Origin: CAVUAT01 sp963848045
GTDB taxonomy: Bacteria > Actinomycetota > Thermoleophilia > Solirubrobacterales > 70-9
DNA length: 64,000 nt
Direction: 5' to 3'
Assembly (NCBI GenBank): GCA_963848045.1
Contig: CAWKCC010000004.1
Span: 186,001 to 250,000 of the forward strand
Positions 16,617 through 25,602 of the stretch are shown here, piece by piece (positions within the stretch are counted from its first letter, which is position 1; each line of letters begins with the position of its first letter). The position numbers and the translations under genes are program-made. The notes beneath the pieces were generated by a model, which saw only the letters and a list, made by a program, of their open reading frames with translations, had not been told where the DNA came from and searched no databases.

Positions 16617-19364
16617 TCAACCGGCACCGGGAGCTTCCGACCCTGGGGAAGCGGGGGCGGCTGACCGGATCGGCCAGCGGGCCCGCGCCAGCTTGTGAAG
16701 CTCGACCACGACGATCACGCTCAACGCTATCGCGACGATTTCGAGCCACGTCTGAGCCGAGATCGGTTCGAGGCTGAGCGCGAACTGAGTCAGGGGAAGA
16801 TAGAGCGCGGCTGCCTGGATCGCCACGGCGCCGAGTGTCCCCACGATCAGGAAGCGGTTGCTGAACGGGCTCTTGGCGAACGCCGAGAGCGTCTCCGAGC
16901 GCGAGTTGCCCACATGAAGCGCCTGGAAGATCACCATCGTCGTCAGAGCCACTGAGCGGGCCTCATCGACGCTGGCACCAGCGCTGAGCTGGAGCTGGAA
17001 CATGACCAGCGTCCCCGCGGCCATCACAAGCGCTGCGATCGCCGTGCGCTCCCACAGCACCGCTGAGATGATGCCCTCCCGCTGAGGGCGGGGCGGGCGG
17101 TTGATGAGGTGCTTTTCTCCGGGTTCGAAGGCGAGGGCGACGTCCTGCACCCCGTTGGTGACAAGGTTGAGCCAGAGCAGCTGCACGGCCACGAAGGGGA
17201 GCGTCAGGCCTACGGCCAGGCTGGTGAGAACGGCGAGCACCGCGGCCACGTTTCCGGAGATCAGGAAGAAGGTCGTCTTGCGGACGTTGTCGAAGGCGAC
17301 GCGACCCTCCTCAACGGCGGCGAAGATCGATGCGAAGTCGTCGTCGGTGACGACCATGTCGGCTGCCTCCTTGGCGACGTCGGTACCCGAGCGACCCATG
17401 GCGGCACCGATGTCGGCCTGCTTCAGCGCCGGGGCATCGTTGACGCCGTCGCCGGTGACAGCGACCACGTGGCCGCGCCGCTGCAGCGCTCGCGTCAGCC
17501 GCAGCTTCTGCTCTGGCGAGACGCGCGCGTAGACGGAGACGTCCTCGACAAGACGCTCGAGGGCGCGCTCGTCGTAGGAGTCCAGCTCCTGGCCCGTGGC
17601 GGCGCGCTCATCCGGGCCGGCTATCCCCAGCTCTCGGCCGATGGCGAGGGCGGTGGTCGCGTGATCGCCGGTGATCATCACCGCTCGAATCCCCGCCCGC
17701 TGGCAGCGGGCGACTGCCTCGTGCGCCTCCTCCCGCGGCGGGTCCATCATGCCCTGCAGGCCGAGGAAGGTCAGCTCGCGGGGGTGCTCGCGAACCAGGT
17801 CGGAGTCCGGGGAGGCCGGTCCGAGGTCCCCGTATGCCATCGCCAGCACCCGCAGGCCCTCCCCCGCCATCGCATCGGCCTGACCGAGGATCTGCTCACG
17901 GTCGAGCCGATCGAGCCCGGCGGCATCCGCGCACATCTCGAGCACCCGCTCGGGTGCCCCCTTCACAAATACGAGCGTGCGGCCATCATGCCTCTTGAAG
18001 GTGGCGGCGTAGCGGTGCGCGGGGTCGAACGGGATGTCCGCCAAGCGCGGGAATCGGTCCTCCAGCTCGTCCTTGAACATTCCCGCCTTCGCAGCCGAGA
18101 CGAGCAGGGCGATCTCGGTCGGGTCCCCGCTCACATCGGGTTCCCCGTCACGTTCGGCGAATGACGCCTCGTTGGCGAGCGCGGCCGCGCGTAGCGTCAG
18201 CTCCAGCGCCGAGCCCTCCACCAGCGGGGCGCGATCACCGCCCAGCAGTATCTCGCCTCTGGGCTTGTAGCCGCTGCCCGTCAGCTCGAAGCGCTCCCCG
18301 CCGGCGAAGATCCTCCCGACGGTCATGCGGTTCTCGGTCAGCGTGCCGGTCTTGTCCGAGCCGATCACCGAGCAGCTGCCGAGCGTCTCGACGGCCGGCA
18401 ACCTGCGGATGATGGTCCCGCGGCTTGCCATCCTGTTGACGCTGATCGCCAGGGTGATCGTGAGCACTACCGGAAGACCCTCGGGGAGCGCGGCGACCGC
18501 CAGCGCGACCATCGCCCGGAACAGCTCCGAGGGCGCCTCGCCCTGGATGGCGCCCAGCACGAACCCGAGCGCCGAACTCGCCAGCGCCCAGGCGCCGACC
18601 AGCTTGGTGAACCGGCCCATGCGCCGCTGCAGGGGCGTTTCGGTCGGGATGATCTGCTGCACCTCCCCGGCGACGCGGCCCAGCTCCGTGTCGCCGCCTG
18701 TGGCGGACACCAGCGCGCGGGCATGACCTCGCGTGGCGACCGTGCCCATGAAGAGCATGTCGCGGCGATCGGCGACCGGCGTTTCGGCGTCCACCGGGTC
18801 GCTGGCCTTGGCGACCGTGACTGACTCACCCGTCAGCAACGACTCATCCGTCTCGAGTGCCGTCGCGTGCACGACGCGACAGTCGGCGGGGATCTTGGCT
18901 CCGGCCTCGACCAGGACGATGTCGCCGGGCACGAGCTCCTGGGCATCGACCTCGCGCTGCCGCCCGTCGCGCATCACGCCCGCCCGGGTGCTTGCCAGTC
19001 GCCGCAGCGCCTCGAGCGAGCGCTCCGCCCGGTATTCCTGGAAGAACCCGACCACCGCGTTGAAGACGAGCACGGCCGCGATCACACCCGCATCCACGTA
19101 CTCGTCGAGTGCGATCGTCACGGCGCCCGCCAAGCCCAGGATGTAGATCAGCGGGCTGCGGAACTGCCGCAGCAGTATCGCGCCCGGCCGCACCGCCTGT
19201 TCCTCGCGCAGCTCGTTGCGGCCGTGCGCCGCGAGTCGCCGCTTCGCCTCCTCGTGGGTCAGGCCCCGAGACTGGCTGCCGAGGGCATCCAGGGCCTGCG
19301 CGACCTCACACGTCCAGACCGGGGCGCCTGGCACATCGCGGTCCGCAGCGGCGCCGTCAGGCAA
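16617..19364 (-). CDS. P-type cation-transporting ATPase (P2/Ca2+-ATPase-like)
   Basis: 915 residues with the complete P-ATPase set: N-terminal cation_ATPase_N, actuator LTGES (about 177-181), helix 4 motif PEGLP (294-298), phosphorylation site DKTGTLT (Asp337), nucleotide-domain KGAPERVL, hinge TGDGVNDAPALK, and about 10 transmembrane helices. The family pumps Ca2+, Mn2+ or monovalent cations. Helix 6 reads NLVTNGVQD instead of the SERCA-type NLVTDG, so ion choice cannot be read off. It follows the universal stress protein gene by 18 bases on the same strand. Confidence 0.92.
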   Translation of the reverse strand: MPDGAAADRDVPGAPVWTCEVAQALDALGSQSRGLTHEEAKRRLAAHGRNELREEQAVRPGAILLRQFRSPLIYILGLAGAVTIALDEYVDAGVIAAVLVFNAVVGFFQEYRAERSLEALRRLASTRAGVMRDGRQREVDAQELVPGDIVLVEAGAKIPADCRVVHATALETDESLLTGESVTVAKASDPVDAETPVADRRDMLFMGTVATRGHARALVSATGGDTELGRVAGEVQQIIPTETPLQRRMGRFTKLVGAWALASSALGFVLGAIQGEAPSELFRAMVALAVAALPEGLPVVLTITLAISVNRMASRGTIIRRLPAVETLGSCSVIGSDKTGTLTENRMTVGRIFAGGERFELTGSGYKPRGEILLGGDRAPLVEGSALELTLRAAALANEASFAERDGEPDVSGDPTEIALLVSAAKAGMFKDELEDRFPRLADIPFDPAHRYAATFKRHDGRTLVFVKGAPERVLEMCADAAGLDRLDREQILGQADAMAGEGLRVLAMAYGDLGPASPDSDLVREHPRELTFLGLQGMMDPPREEAHEAVARCQRAGIRAVMITGDHATTALAIGRELGIAGPDERAATGQELDSYDERALERLVEDVSVYARVSPEQKLRLTRALQRRGHVVAVTGDGVNDAPALKQADIGAAMGRSGTDVAKEAADMVVTDDDFASIFAAVEEGRVAFDNVRKTTFFLISGNVAAVLAVLTSLAVGLTLPFVAVQLLWLNLVTNGVQDVALAFEPGEKHLINRPPRPQREGIISAVLWERTAIAALVMAAGTLVMFQLQLSAGASVDEARSVALTTMVIFQALHVGNSRSETLSAFAKSPFSNRFLIVGTLGAVAIQAAALYLPLTQFALSLEPISAQTWLEIVAIALSVIVVVELHKLARARWPIRSAAPASPGSEAPGAG

Positions 19365-19382
19365 GGGGGGGCGCAGGACCGT

Positions 19383-20270
19383 TCATCCACCCTCGCCGCC
19401 ATCTCCGGCCCCAGGCGGCTTGACCACCAGCACCGGGCAGTCGGCCATCCTCACGGTCGCCTCGGCGGCGCTCCCCAGCCCCAAGCCGGGGAAACCACCC
19501 GTACCGCGATGGCCGAGCACAAGAAAGCGTGGACGGTGCGAGCGGGCGGCCTCCAGCAGTCCGGATCTCGGGTCCCCCTCGCGAAGCTCGGTCTCGAGCG
19601 AGTCGAGCGGCGCGCTGATCACCGCGCGACCCTCCTTCAGCACGCGCTCGCCCTGCTCGCGAATCAGCCTGCGCGCGCTCTCAGGGGGGTGGCCCATGAA
19701 CGGCACGCGATAGTCGACCGCATGGACCACGCGCAGGCCCGCGGGAAAGCTGGCGGCCAGCACGGAAGCCACGCGCAGAGCCTCCGCGGAGCGCTCTGAG
19801 CCGTCGTAGCCGGCGAGCACGCACGGCGGGGTTGCCGCGCGGCTCTCGGCCGGGACAACGGCGACCGAGCATGGTGCACCCCGGACGATCCTCTCGGCAA
19901 CGCTTCCGAACAGGAATCCTGCGACGCCATGGCCGCCGGTCTTGCCCACGACGATCAGGTCGGGCCGCTCGCGCGCGGCCAACTCGAGCAGCGCCCGCGC
20001 CGGTCGACCGCCCTCGAGCGTGACAGGGGTCAACGGCGGGAAACCGGGCAGCGAGCTGCGCTCGCAGAGATCACTGAGCCAACCGCGAGCCGCGCCGGGA
20101 TCGAGGGGCGCCTGATCGCCGACGCCCTGCTCTGAGGACGTCTGGCCCGGCTCGATCACGTGGACGACGGTCACCCGGGAACCGAACTCGCGCGCCAACT
20201 CCAGCGAGAACTCGAGGCCGGCCCGCGAGGCGGGCGAGCCGTCGTATGCGGTAAGCACTCTGTCGAACAT
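19383..20270 (-). CDS. Universal stress protein with two UspA domains
   Basis: 295 residues containing two tandem Usp domains. The first begins FDRVLTAYDGS and ends with the ATP-binding loop GKTGGHGVAGFLFGSVAERIV; the second begins VLAGYDGS and ends GHRGTGGFPGLGLGSAAEATV. Both keep G-2x-G-9x-G(S), so both probably bind ATP. Tandem Usps in actinobacteria typically respond to hypoxia or stationary phase. It is immediately upstream of the P-type ATPase, suggesting co-expression of transport and stress sensing. Confidence 0.92.
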   Translation of the reverse strand: MFDRVLTAYDGSPASRAGLEFSLELAREFGSRVTVVHVIEPGQTSSEQGVGDQAPLDPGAARGWLSDLCERSSLPGFPPLTPVTLEGGRPARALLELAARERPDLIVVGKTGGHGVAGFLFGSVAERIVRGAPCSVAVVPAESRAATPPCVLAGYDGSERSAEALRVASVLAASFPAGLRVVHAVDYRVPFMGHPPESARRLIREQGERVLKEGRAVISAPLDSLETELREGDPRSGLLEAARSHRPRFLVLGHRGTGGFPGLGLGSAAEATVRMADCPVLVVKPPGAGDGGEGG

Positions 20271-20493
20271 CTCGCGTCGTGGATATCAGTTACTGGCCGA
20301 AGGTGCTTTGATCTTCCCGAGGGGTCGCGCGGCGCGGATGTATGCGTCAAGGCCGGCAGCGCTGGACAGCCTGTAGCTCCGGCTCGACGATCAGGACGAC
20401 AGCCCCCCCGGCCGCGTCCGGGGCGCAACCGGATCTAGACGGTCAGCGCGGCGTGTGGAAGGATGCCCTCGATCCCGAGTCCGAGGAGGAGCA

Positions 20494-20652
20494 GTGAGCA
20501 AGGTCGTCCATTGCGAGTGCGGCACGGATGTCGAGGCCGAGACCGAGGATGAGCTCGTCGTGAAGGTCGAGGCACACGTCACCGAGAGCCATCCCGAGCT
20601 GGTCGGCAAGATGAGCCGCGAGCAGATTCTCGAGATGGCCCACGACCACTAG
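20494..20652 (+). CDS. DUF1059 small protein
   Basis: 52-residue protein starting at a GTG with GAGGAGGAG upstream. The sequence has CECGTDVEAETEDELV and HVTESHPEL, the compact DUF1059 pattern: two Cys near the N-terminus and a helix with a His-x-x-x-x-His. Function is unknown; these proteins occur beside Usp and other stress genes. The longer open frame to 20455 is rejected because of the strong Shine-Dalgarno at the GTG. Confidence 0.8.
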   Translation: MSKVVHCECGTDVEAETEDELVVKVEAHVTESHPELVGKMSREQILEMAHDH

Positions 20653-20740
20653 CCGCGCTTCCACTTCTCCTCCCAAGGGGGACCCCGGCGCCTCAGTGCG
20701 GAACGTTCTCCGAGCCGGACCGTCAGGGAAACGTCTGGCG

Positions 20741-20768
20741 GCGAGCGCTCAAGCCCGCCAGCGCTCGC
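20741..20768. terminator. 9-bp perfect hairpin between convergent genes
   Basis: GCGAGCGCT (20741-20749) and AGCGCTCGC (20760-20768) form a perfect 9-bp stem with a 10-nt loop, between the DUF1059 gene and the K+ channel gene, whose 3' ends face each other. No T tract, as is common for actinobacterial hairpin terminators. It could serve both strands. Confidence 0.55.
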
Positions 20769-20793
20769 TGGGGCATCAGGCGCGGGGCCGGCG

Positions 20794-21255
20794 TCAGCTT
20801 CCGTCGCCTCGCAGGCGAGCAAGTTCCGCCTGCAGCGAGGCAAGGCGACCGTCCATCTCGCTCAGCTTGCTGATCACCGGATCGTCGCCGGCCTCCCTCT
20901 GCTCGGCCTGTGCCTGGGTCACGAAGACGCTGGTCACCACCCCCGTCACGACGGCCAGCAGCGAGAGCCCTCCGAGCAGCAGAAAGACGGCGATCACCTT
21001 CCCCCCGGTCTGCGCCGGGACGACATCGCCGTAGCCGACCGTCGTCACCGTCTCCAGCGCCCACCACATGCCGAGCCAGACGTTGGGAAAGCTCTTCGGG
21101 TCGACGATGTGCTCCAAGACACCGAAGACGATCACCGCAAGGACCCAGATCGCCGCGATCACGGCGGCCGCGATGCGGGGTCGCAGACCCTTCTTCGCGA
21201 CACGCCGGGAGAACCAGCGTTGGAAGGGCTCTCGCCGTGAAGCGCCGCTTTCCAT
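20794..21255 (-). CDS. Two-helix potassium channel (KcsA/ion_trans_2 type)
   Basis: Selectivity filter TVTTVGYGD lies between two transmembrane helices (VIAAIWVLAVIVFGVL and VIAVFLLLGGLSLLAVVTGVVTSVF), preceded by a basic cytoplasmic segment and followed by a C-terminal coiled coil (ISKLSEMDGRLASLQAELARL) suited to tetramerisation. No RCK or cyclic-nucleotide domain is present. The frame continues to 21522, but the extra 89 residues look non-coding; the ATG at 21255 gives a KcsA-like 153-residue subunit. It diverges from the decayed ClC gene. Confidence 0.85.
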   Translation of the reverse strand: MESGASRREPFQRWFSRRVAKKGLRPRIAAAVIAAIWVLAVIVFGVLEHIVDPKSFPNVWLGMWWALETVTTVGYGDVVPAQTGGKVIAVFLLLGGLSLLAVVTGVVTSVFVTQAQAEQREAGDDPVISKLSEMDGRLASLQAELARLRGDGS

Positions 21256-21388
21256 CCCTGCAGGTTTCGCCGCCGTAGCGGCGGGACCTCCCGTGCGAGT
21301 GCGGGCCTGGCCCTGCCTGCCCTGGGGCGAATCTCCGGACCTGTCGTGATCGCCGGGCCCGAACGGCGATCGGTTAGGGTCGCGCTGA

Positions 21389-21873
21389 ATGGTCGCGCAA
21401 CCAGCTGAGCCGCCCGACACAAGCTCGATCATGCGCAGCCGGCGATTCCTCGGACTGCTCGGGCTCGCCGCGATCGTGGGAGTCGTCGCCTCGCTTGTCG
21501 CCTGGGGCTTCCTGGAGCTCACCCAAGAGCTTCAGGTGTGGGTCTACGAGGACCTTCCGGACGCACTGGGGTACGACAAGGCCCCGACCTGGTGGCCCAT
21601 TCCGGTGCTTGCGCTCGCCGGACTGCTGGTCGCCTTCGCGATTGCGCGGCTCCCCGGAAAGGGGGGACACGATCCGACCCGCGGCCTCGCGCCGGAGGCC
21701 GCAGCCGGTCGCGCTGCCCGGCGTCCTGTTGGCGGGCCTCGCCACGATCGGCCTCGGCATGGTGCTGGGGCCCGAGGCGCCCCTGATCGCTCTGGGCGGA
21801 GGACTGGGCCTCCTTGCAGTCAGCCTGCTGCGCAGTGATGCCCCGGCCGAGCTCGGCACCGTGGTTGCGGCTC
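21389..21873 (+). pseudogene. Decayed ClC-type chloride channel/transporter (frameshift and C-terminal loss)
   Basis: The first frame encodes a ClC N-terminus: a hydrophobic helix (FLGLLGLAAIVGVVASLVAWGFL), a second helix and LPGKGGHDPTRGL. Homology then jumps by one nucleotide near 21695 into another frame that continues LPGVLLAGLATIGLGMVLGPEAPLIALGGGLG, including the chloride filter motif GPEAP. It breaks off after APAELGTVVA, about a third of the way through a normal ClC protein. The remaining helices are absent. Two independent lesions argue for a pseudogene rather than a single read error. Confidence 0.8.
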
Positions 21874-21906
21874 CGCGGGGGCGGGCTCGGCGAAAGAGCC
21901 GCAACC
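21863..21906. terminator. 11-bp perfect inverted repeat at the ClC breakpoint
   Basis: GGTTGCGGCTC (21863-21873) and GAGCCGCAACC (21896-21906) are perfect complements separated by 22 nt. The left arm starts exactly where ClC similarity ends. It may be a terminator for the convergent DUF4267-like gene or the scar of a deletion or small mobile element. No T tract follows. Confidence 0.45.
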
Positions 21907-22030
21907 CGCGACGCCCGGCTAGCCCTGTCTCGGTCTGCTCCGCTGCTCGCCAGATGCCCTCCGCGATGCGCGCAAGGGTTCGCTTCGTGAGCGCTGCCGC
22001 CCGCGACCCGCGCTCGGACGGCTTGGCGAG

Positions 22031-22447
22031 CTAGCCGGTTGCCACCGGTTCCGTAGCGACGGTCGCGCTGCTGCCGGCCGGCAAGGGCTGTGCGTTCTCC
22101 TCCTGCGCCAGCGCCGCCGCTCCGATCGCGACGAACAGCGCGGCTCCGCCACCGACGAGGATCGCCGCCTGGGTGGAGAGCCCGCCTCCGCGCATGCCCC
22201 GCAGCGCGGCCACGGTGTCGATAGCGTCGATCACCATTCCCAGGCGCAGTGCCTGCTTGCGGGCCTCGCCTGTGCTGGTCGCGGTGACGAAACCCAGAGC
22301 GAAGTCCCGGACTCCGAACAGCTGGGTGACGACCGGCTGCCTCGCCGGGTCCAGCCCGAAGAGACGGGCACTGAACGACGGGGCGACCCATGAGAGAGCT
22401 CCGACCGCCATGCGCGTCCCCGCGAAGGCTCTGATCAGCGGCGGCAT
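22031..22447 (-). CDS. Small membrane protein, DUF4267-like
   Basis: About 138 residues with three or four hydrophobic segments (for example MAVGALSWVAPSF, FGVRDFALGFVTA, AAILVGGGAALFVAIGAAAL). The arrangement RMAVGALSW..APSFSARLFGLD..FGVRDFALG resembles the DUF4267 family of unknown function. A start at 22483 is open, but the ATG at 22447 precedes the first conserved segment and has TATCGT nine bases upstream. It diverges from the TraR/DksA-type gene. Confidence 0.6.
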   Translation of the reverse strand: MPPLIRAFAGTRMAVGALSWVAPSFSARLFGLDPARQPVVTQLFGVRDFALGFVTATSTGEARKQALRLGMVIDAIDTVAALRGMRGGGLSTQAAILVGGGAALFVAIGAAALAQEENAQPLPAGSSATVATEPVATG

Positions 22448-22593
22448 CAGCGCTGCACGATATCGAAGGCAGTTCGGGCGCACGAGCTCCGCCCTGACCG
22501 AGCGGGGGCTTGCGCGGGCCGGCCGATAGGCTGAGCAGCGATCCTTGGGCGCGCGCTATGAGATGGCTCCAACCGAGAGGATGGGTGGCGATC

Positions 22594-22944
22594 ATGACCA
22601 TGTCGAAGGCCGAGCAGGAGCAGTTTCGGGCCACGCTGCTCGAGGAGCGCGAGCGTGTGCTTCGCGAGATCGCCGACACCGAAGCCGAGATAAGGGCGCT
22701 CCAGCGGCAGACGGGAGCCGAGCACCAGGACGAGGAGATCGGCGGCGGCGCCTCCTTCACCCTCGACCGCGAGATCGACCGGGCACTGGACGACAACGCC
22801 AAGCGAGTGCTGCCGGAGATAGAGGCGGCGCTGAGGCGGATCGACGACGGCACATACGGCACCTGCGCCAGCTGCGGCAAAGCGATCTCGGAGGGCCGGC
22901 TGAAGGCAAGGCCGTCCTCGGCCGTGTGCATCGAGTGCGTCTGA
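22594..22944 (+). CDS. TraR/DksA-type zinc finger protein
   Basis: 116 residues: an N-terminal helical coiled coil (SKAEQEQFRATLLEERERVLREIADTEAEI, seen as heptads) and a C-terminal C4 zinc finger CASC...CIEC with 17 residues between the pairs. The intervening LPEIEAALRRIDDGTYG is the DksA/TraR signature. These proteins bind the RNA polymerase secondary channel or act as general stress regulators. The start at ATG 22594 has a GGGTGG region upstream; the open frame to 22510 adds unconserved residues. Confidence 0.85.
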   Translation: MTMSKAEQEQFRATLLEERERVLREIADTEAEIRALQRQTGAEHQDEEIGGGASFTLDREIDRALDDNAKRVLPEIEAALRRIDDGTYGTCASCGKAISEGRLKARPSSAVCIECV

Positions 22945-22999
22945 TCATCAGCGCGCTGCGCCCTGCAGGCGGCTCGCCCCTCGTCACCGTCAGCTCGGA

Positions 23000-24289
23000 A
23001 TGAGCGACATCGGCGTCATCGCCGCGGTCCTGGTCGCCTACAGCCTGCTGTCGCGCCGGCTCGAGCCCCTGCTGATCAGCGCGCCGATGTTCTTCGTCGC
23101 CGCCGGGGTCATCCTCGGTCCCGATGTGGCCGATGTGATCGACCTCGAGCTGACCAGCGAGACCGGCCTGCTGGTGGCCGAGATCGCCCTCGTCATCGTG
23201 CTCTTCGCCGACGCGGGGCGGATCGACCTGGGGGCCCTGCGCGAGAACCGTGGGTTGCCCGCGCGCCTGCTCGGGATCGGCATGCCGCTGACGATCGCGG
23301 TCGGCGTGGCGGCCGGTGCCCTGCTGCTCACCGACATCGAGTTCTGGGAGGCGGCGATCATCGCCGCGGTCCTCGCCCCCACCGACGCCGCGCTCGGTCA
23401 GGCCGTCGTCTCCAGCACCCTGGTGCCCGCCCGGATCCGGCAGGGCCTCAACGTGGAGAGCGGCCTCAACGATGGGCTCTCGATCCCGTTCCTGTTCTTG
23501 TTCACGGGCCTCGCCGTCAGCGAGGCCGGGGTCAGCGCCCAGGGCTGGCTCGGGTTCGCGGGCGAGCAGATCGGGTTCGGCGTGCTGGTCGGGGCCGCGG
23601 TCGGCCTCGGCGGCGGCTGGCTCGTCGACCAGGCCGTCCGGCGCAACTTCATGACCGGGACCTTCCAGCAGCTCGCGATGGTTGGGCTCGCGCTGCTCGC
23701 CTGGGCTCTGGCCGGGGAGCTGGACGGGAACGGGTTCATCGCCGCCTTCGTCGCCGGCATGACCGCGGGTCGGATCACCGACGTCTGCGGCGAGAAGATC
23801 CTCGACTTCACCGAAGACGAGGGCCAGCTGCTGAACCTCACCGTCTTCTTCATCTTCGGGATAGGCGCGATCGGCTTCCTCGAGGGGGCGGGTTGGGAGG
23901 TCTACGCCTACGGCCTGCTGTCCCTGACCGTGGTCCGCATGCTTCCCGTCGCGATAGCCCTGATCGGAAGCGGGCTGCGGCGGAGCTCGGTCGCGTTCAT
24001 GGGCTGGTTCGGGCCCCGCGGGCTGGCCTCGATCATCCTCGCCCTCGTCGTGATCGAGGAGGAGCCGGGGCTGCCCGGGATCGAGACGCTGTTCGCCGCG
24101 ATGACCGTGACCGTGCTCGCCAGCGTCTTCGCCCATGGGGTCACCGCGAGGCCTCTGACCCGGGCCTACGCGGCCTCACTCGCCGATGCCGAGGCCGACG
24201 AGGCGGAGATGCAGCCCGTCGCCGAGCGTCCCACGCGCGGCAAGCTCGCCGAGCCGCTGCCGGGCGTGTCCGAAGCCCCGGCGGGGTAG
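23000..24289 (+). CDS. CPA1-type cation:proton antiporter (NhaP-like)
   Basis: 429 residues with about 12 transmembrane helices. The ion-site signature is clear: APTDAALGQAVVS carries the conserved TD pair and VESGLNDGLSIPF the ND pair. The C-terminus is a short acidic cytoplasmic tail without a TrkA domain. The family exchanges Na+ or K+ for H+ across the membrane. It fits the surrounding ion-handling genes and lies about 55 bases after the TraR/DksA-type gene on the same strand. Confidence 0.9.
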   Translation: MSDIGVIAAVLVAYSLLSRRLEPLLISAPMFFVAAGVILGPDVADVIDLELTSETGLLVAEIALVIVLFADAGRIDLGALRENRGLPARLLGIGMPLTIAVGVAAGALLLTDIEFWEAAIIAAVLAPTDAALGQAVVSSTLVPARIRQGLNVESGLNDGLSIPFLFLFTGLAVSEAGVSAQGWLGFAGEQIGFGVLVGAAVGLGGGWLVDQAVRRNFMTGTFQQLAMVGLALLAWALAGELDGNGFIAAFVAGMTAGRITDVCGEKILDFTEDEGQLLNLTVFFIFGIGAIGFLEGAGWEVYAYGLLSLTVVRMLPVAIALIGSGLRRSSVAFMGWFGPRGLASIILALVVIEEEPGLPGIETLFAAMTVTVLASVFAHGVTARPLTRAYAASLADAEADEAEMQPVAERPTRGKLAEPLPGVSEAPAG

Positions 24290-24340
24290 CGGCCGCCCCC
24301 TGTCGCCTCCTCCCCGCGCTGGCGCTCCGGTCGTGAGCGA

Positions 24341-24634
24341 TCAGTGCTGAACTTCGACCGGCTCCGAGAAGGCGACGTGACCGCGGATCTTGCGGATCCA
24401 AGGGAACGGTCGCCGGTAGGTCCAGGCGGCCTGGCGAGTGCTCGCGCCGCCCGCCTCGATCGTGTAGTAGCTGGCGATCCCCTTCCAGAGGCAAAGCGTG
24501 CGCAGGGCGCTCGGGCTCATGAGACTCTCGTCGATCCCCTCGGGGGGAAAGTAATGGTTGCCCTCGAGATAGACCGTCTCGTCGCTCTCGGCGATCACGG
24601 TCCCGTTCCAGACAGCCTTCACCGCCGGCGCCAC
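24341..24634 (-). CDS. DUF427 domain protein
   Basis: 97 residues covering one complete DUF427 domain: VKAVWNGTVIAESDETV, EGNHYFPPE, then CLWKGIASYYTI and AWTYRRPFPWIRKIRGHVAF. The conserved aromatic and charged residues are typical, but no activity is established for the family. It follows the anti-sigma gene by 75 bases and might be the last gene of the radical-SAM/ECF block. The start is GTG. Confidence 0.85.
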   Translation of the reverse strand: MAPAVKAVWNGTVIAESDETVYLEGNHYFPPEGIDESLMSPSALRTLCLWKGIASYYTIEAGGASTRQAAWTYRRPFPWIRKIRGHVAFSEPVEVQH

Positions 24635-24709
24635 CGCGCTCGAACGCTTCTACCCATGTCTCGCCCTCTTCTTCTCATGTCCATATGACCCCGCCCGCGG
24701 CAGAACGGT

Positions 24710-24973
24710 TCAGGGTCGGCCCTCCCGCCGCAGGCGATCGATGACCCCCTCGGAGATCCCCGGCTGCGGCTCGGCTCGCAGCAGGCTCAGGCCCTCGAGC
24801 GTGCGCCGGAGCGTGGCCAGGACGCGTCCGCACTGCGGACAGATGCCGGCGTGCGCCTCGACCCGGTGGCGCTGGCCACCACCGAGCTCGCCGTCGAGGT
24901 AGTCGGAGAGATGGGCGTGAGTCCAGCGGTGCTCACGCATGTAGCGGCGGTGTTCGAGGTAGCGCCGGATCAT
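24710..24973 (-). CDS. Anti-sigma factor with zinc-finger (zf-HC2-like), soluble
   Basis: 87 residues. The ZAS-type motif is visible: His in THAHLSDYLDGEL and HAGICPQCG (H-x3-C-x2-C). No transmembrane helix follows, so it should be a cytoplasmic zinc-binding anti-sigma factor rather than a membrane one, and may sense redox or thiol-reactive metals directly. The ATG overlaps the ECF sigma stop by 4 nt (ATGA), showing translational coupling with its presumed target. Confidence 0.85.
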   Translation of the reverse strand: MIRRYLEHRRYMREHRWTHAHLSDYLDGELGGGQRHRVEAHAGICPQCGRVLATLRRTLEGLSLLRAEPQPGISEGVIDRLRREGRP

Positions 24974-25599
24974 TCCCGCTCCCCCAGGAAGTAGGCGTCT
25001 AGGCTGCGGCGCACGGCGAGCCGGGCGCGGTGCAGCCGGCTCTTGAAGGCAGGTTCGCTCAGCGCCATCACCTGCGCCGCCTCCTCGGTCGAGAGGCCCT
25101 CGACGTCGCGCAGGATGACGGGCTCGCGGTAGCCGATCGGCAGCTCGCGGACGGCCGCTTCGAGCACCCGGCGCAGGTCGCTCTGCTCGAGCCTGGCCTG
25201 CGGAGCCTCGCTCCAGTCAGGGGCCTCGGGAATCGGCTCATCATCGAGCGAGACCACCTCGGCCTGCTTGCCCCCGGCCAGCCGCTTCGCCTCGTTGATC
25301 GCGATCCGGTAGAGCCAGGTGAAGAAGCGGGAGCGGCCCTGAAAGCGGCCGATGCCGCGCCACGCTCGCAGGAACGCCTCCTGGGTCACATCCTCCGCCG
25401 CCTCGGCGTCGGCGAGGAAGCGCAGCGTGACGGCGTAGAGGCGGTCGGCGTTTCGTCGGACCAGCTCCTCGAAGGCCGCCCGGTCGCCCTGCTTGGCCCG
25501 CCCGACGAGCACCTCCTCCTGCTCTGCCCCCGCCGATCGCACCCGGCGAACGATGACAGGCGCAACCGCCGCGCCGGTCCGCCACAGGGCCACCGACAC
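24970..25599 (-). CDS. ECF RNA polymerase sigma factor
   Basis: 209 residues. Region 2 (AAFEELVRRNADRLYAVTLRF, DAEAAEDVTQEAFLRAWRG, FFTWLYRIAINEAKR) and region 4 (LRELPIGYREPVILRDVEGLS, QVMALSEPAFKSRLHRARLAVR; segments abbreviated) are intact, with an acidic linker between. It is partnered with the overlapping zf-HC2 anti-sigma gene. The GTG start is 3-4 bases after the stop of a 34-codon frame. Its target promoters are not evident in the window. Confidence 0.92.
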   Translation of the reverse strand: MSVALWRTGAAVAPVIVRRVRSAGAEQEEVLVGRAKQGDRAAFEELVRRNADRLYAVTLRFLADAEAAEDVTQEAFLRAWRGIGRFQGRSRFFTWLYRIAINEAKRLAGGKQAEVVSLDDEPIPEAPDWSEAPQARLEQSDLRRVLEAAVRELPIGYREPVILRDVEGLSTEEAAQVMALSEPAFKSRLHRARLAVRRSLDAYFLGERE

Positions 25600-25602
25600 C
25601 TC

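Noticed and set aside
20794..21522. Long N-terminus (89 residues) for the K+ channel
   Set aside because: Composition is Ser/Pro/Arg-rich, it crosses the divergent ClC promoter region, and a KcsA-like protein begins naturally at 21255.
21907..22030. Possible remnant of coding sequence after the DUF4267-like stop, in the same frame (helix-like LTKRTLARIAEGIWRAAEQ)
   Set aside because: Only about 40 codons, no start, no known motif; chance open frames of this size are common at this GC content.
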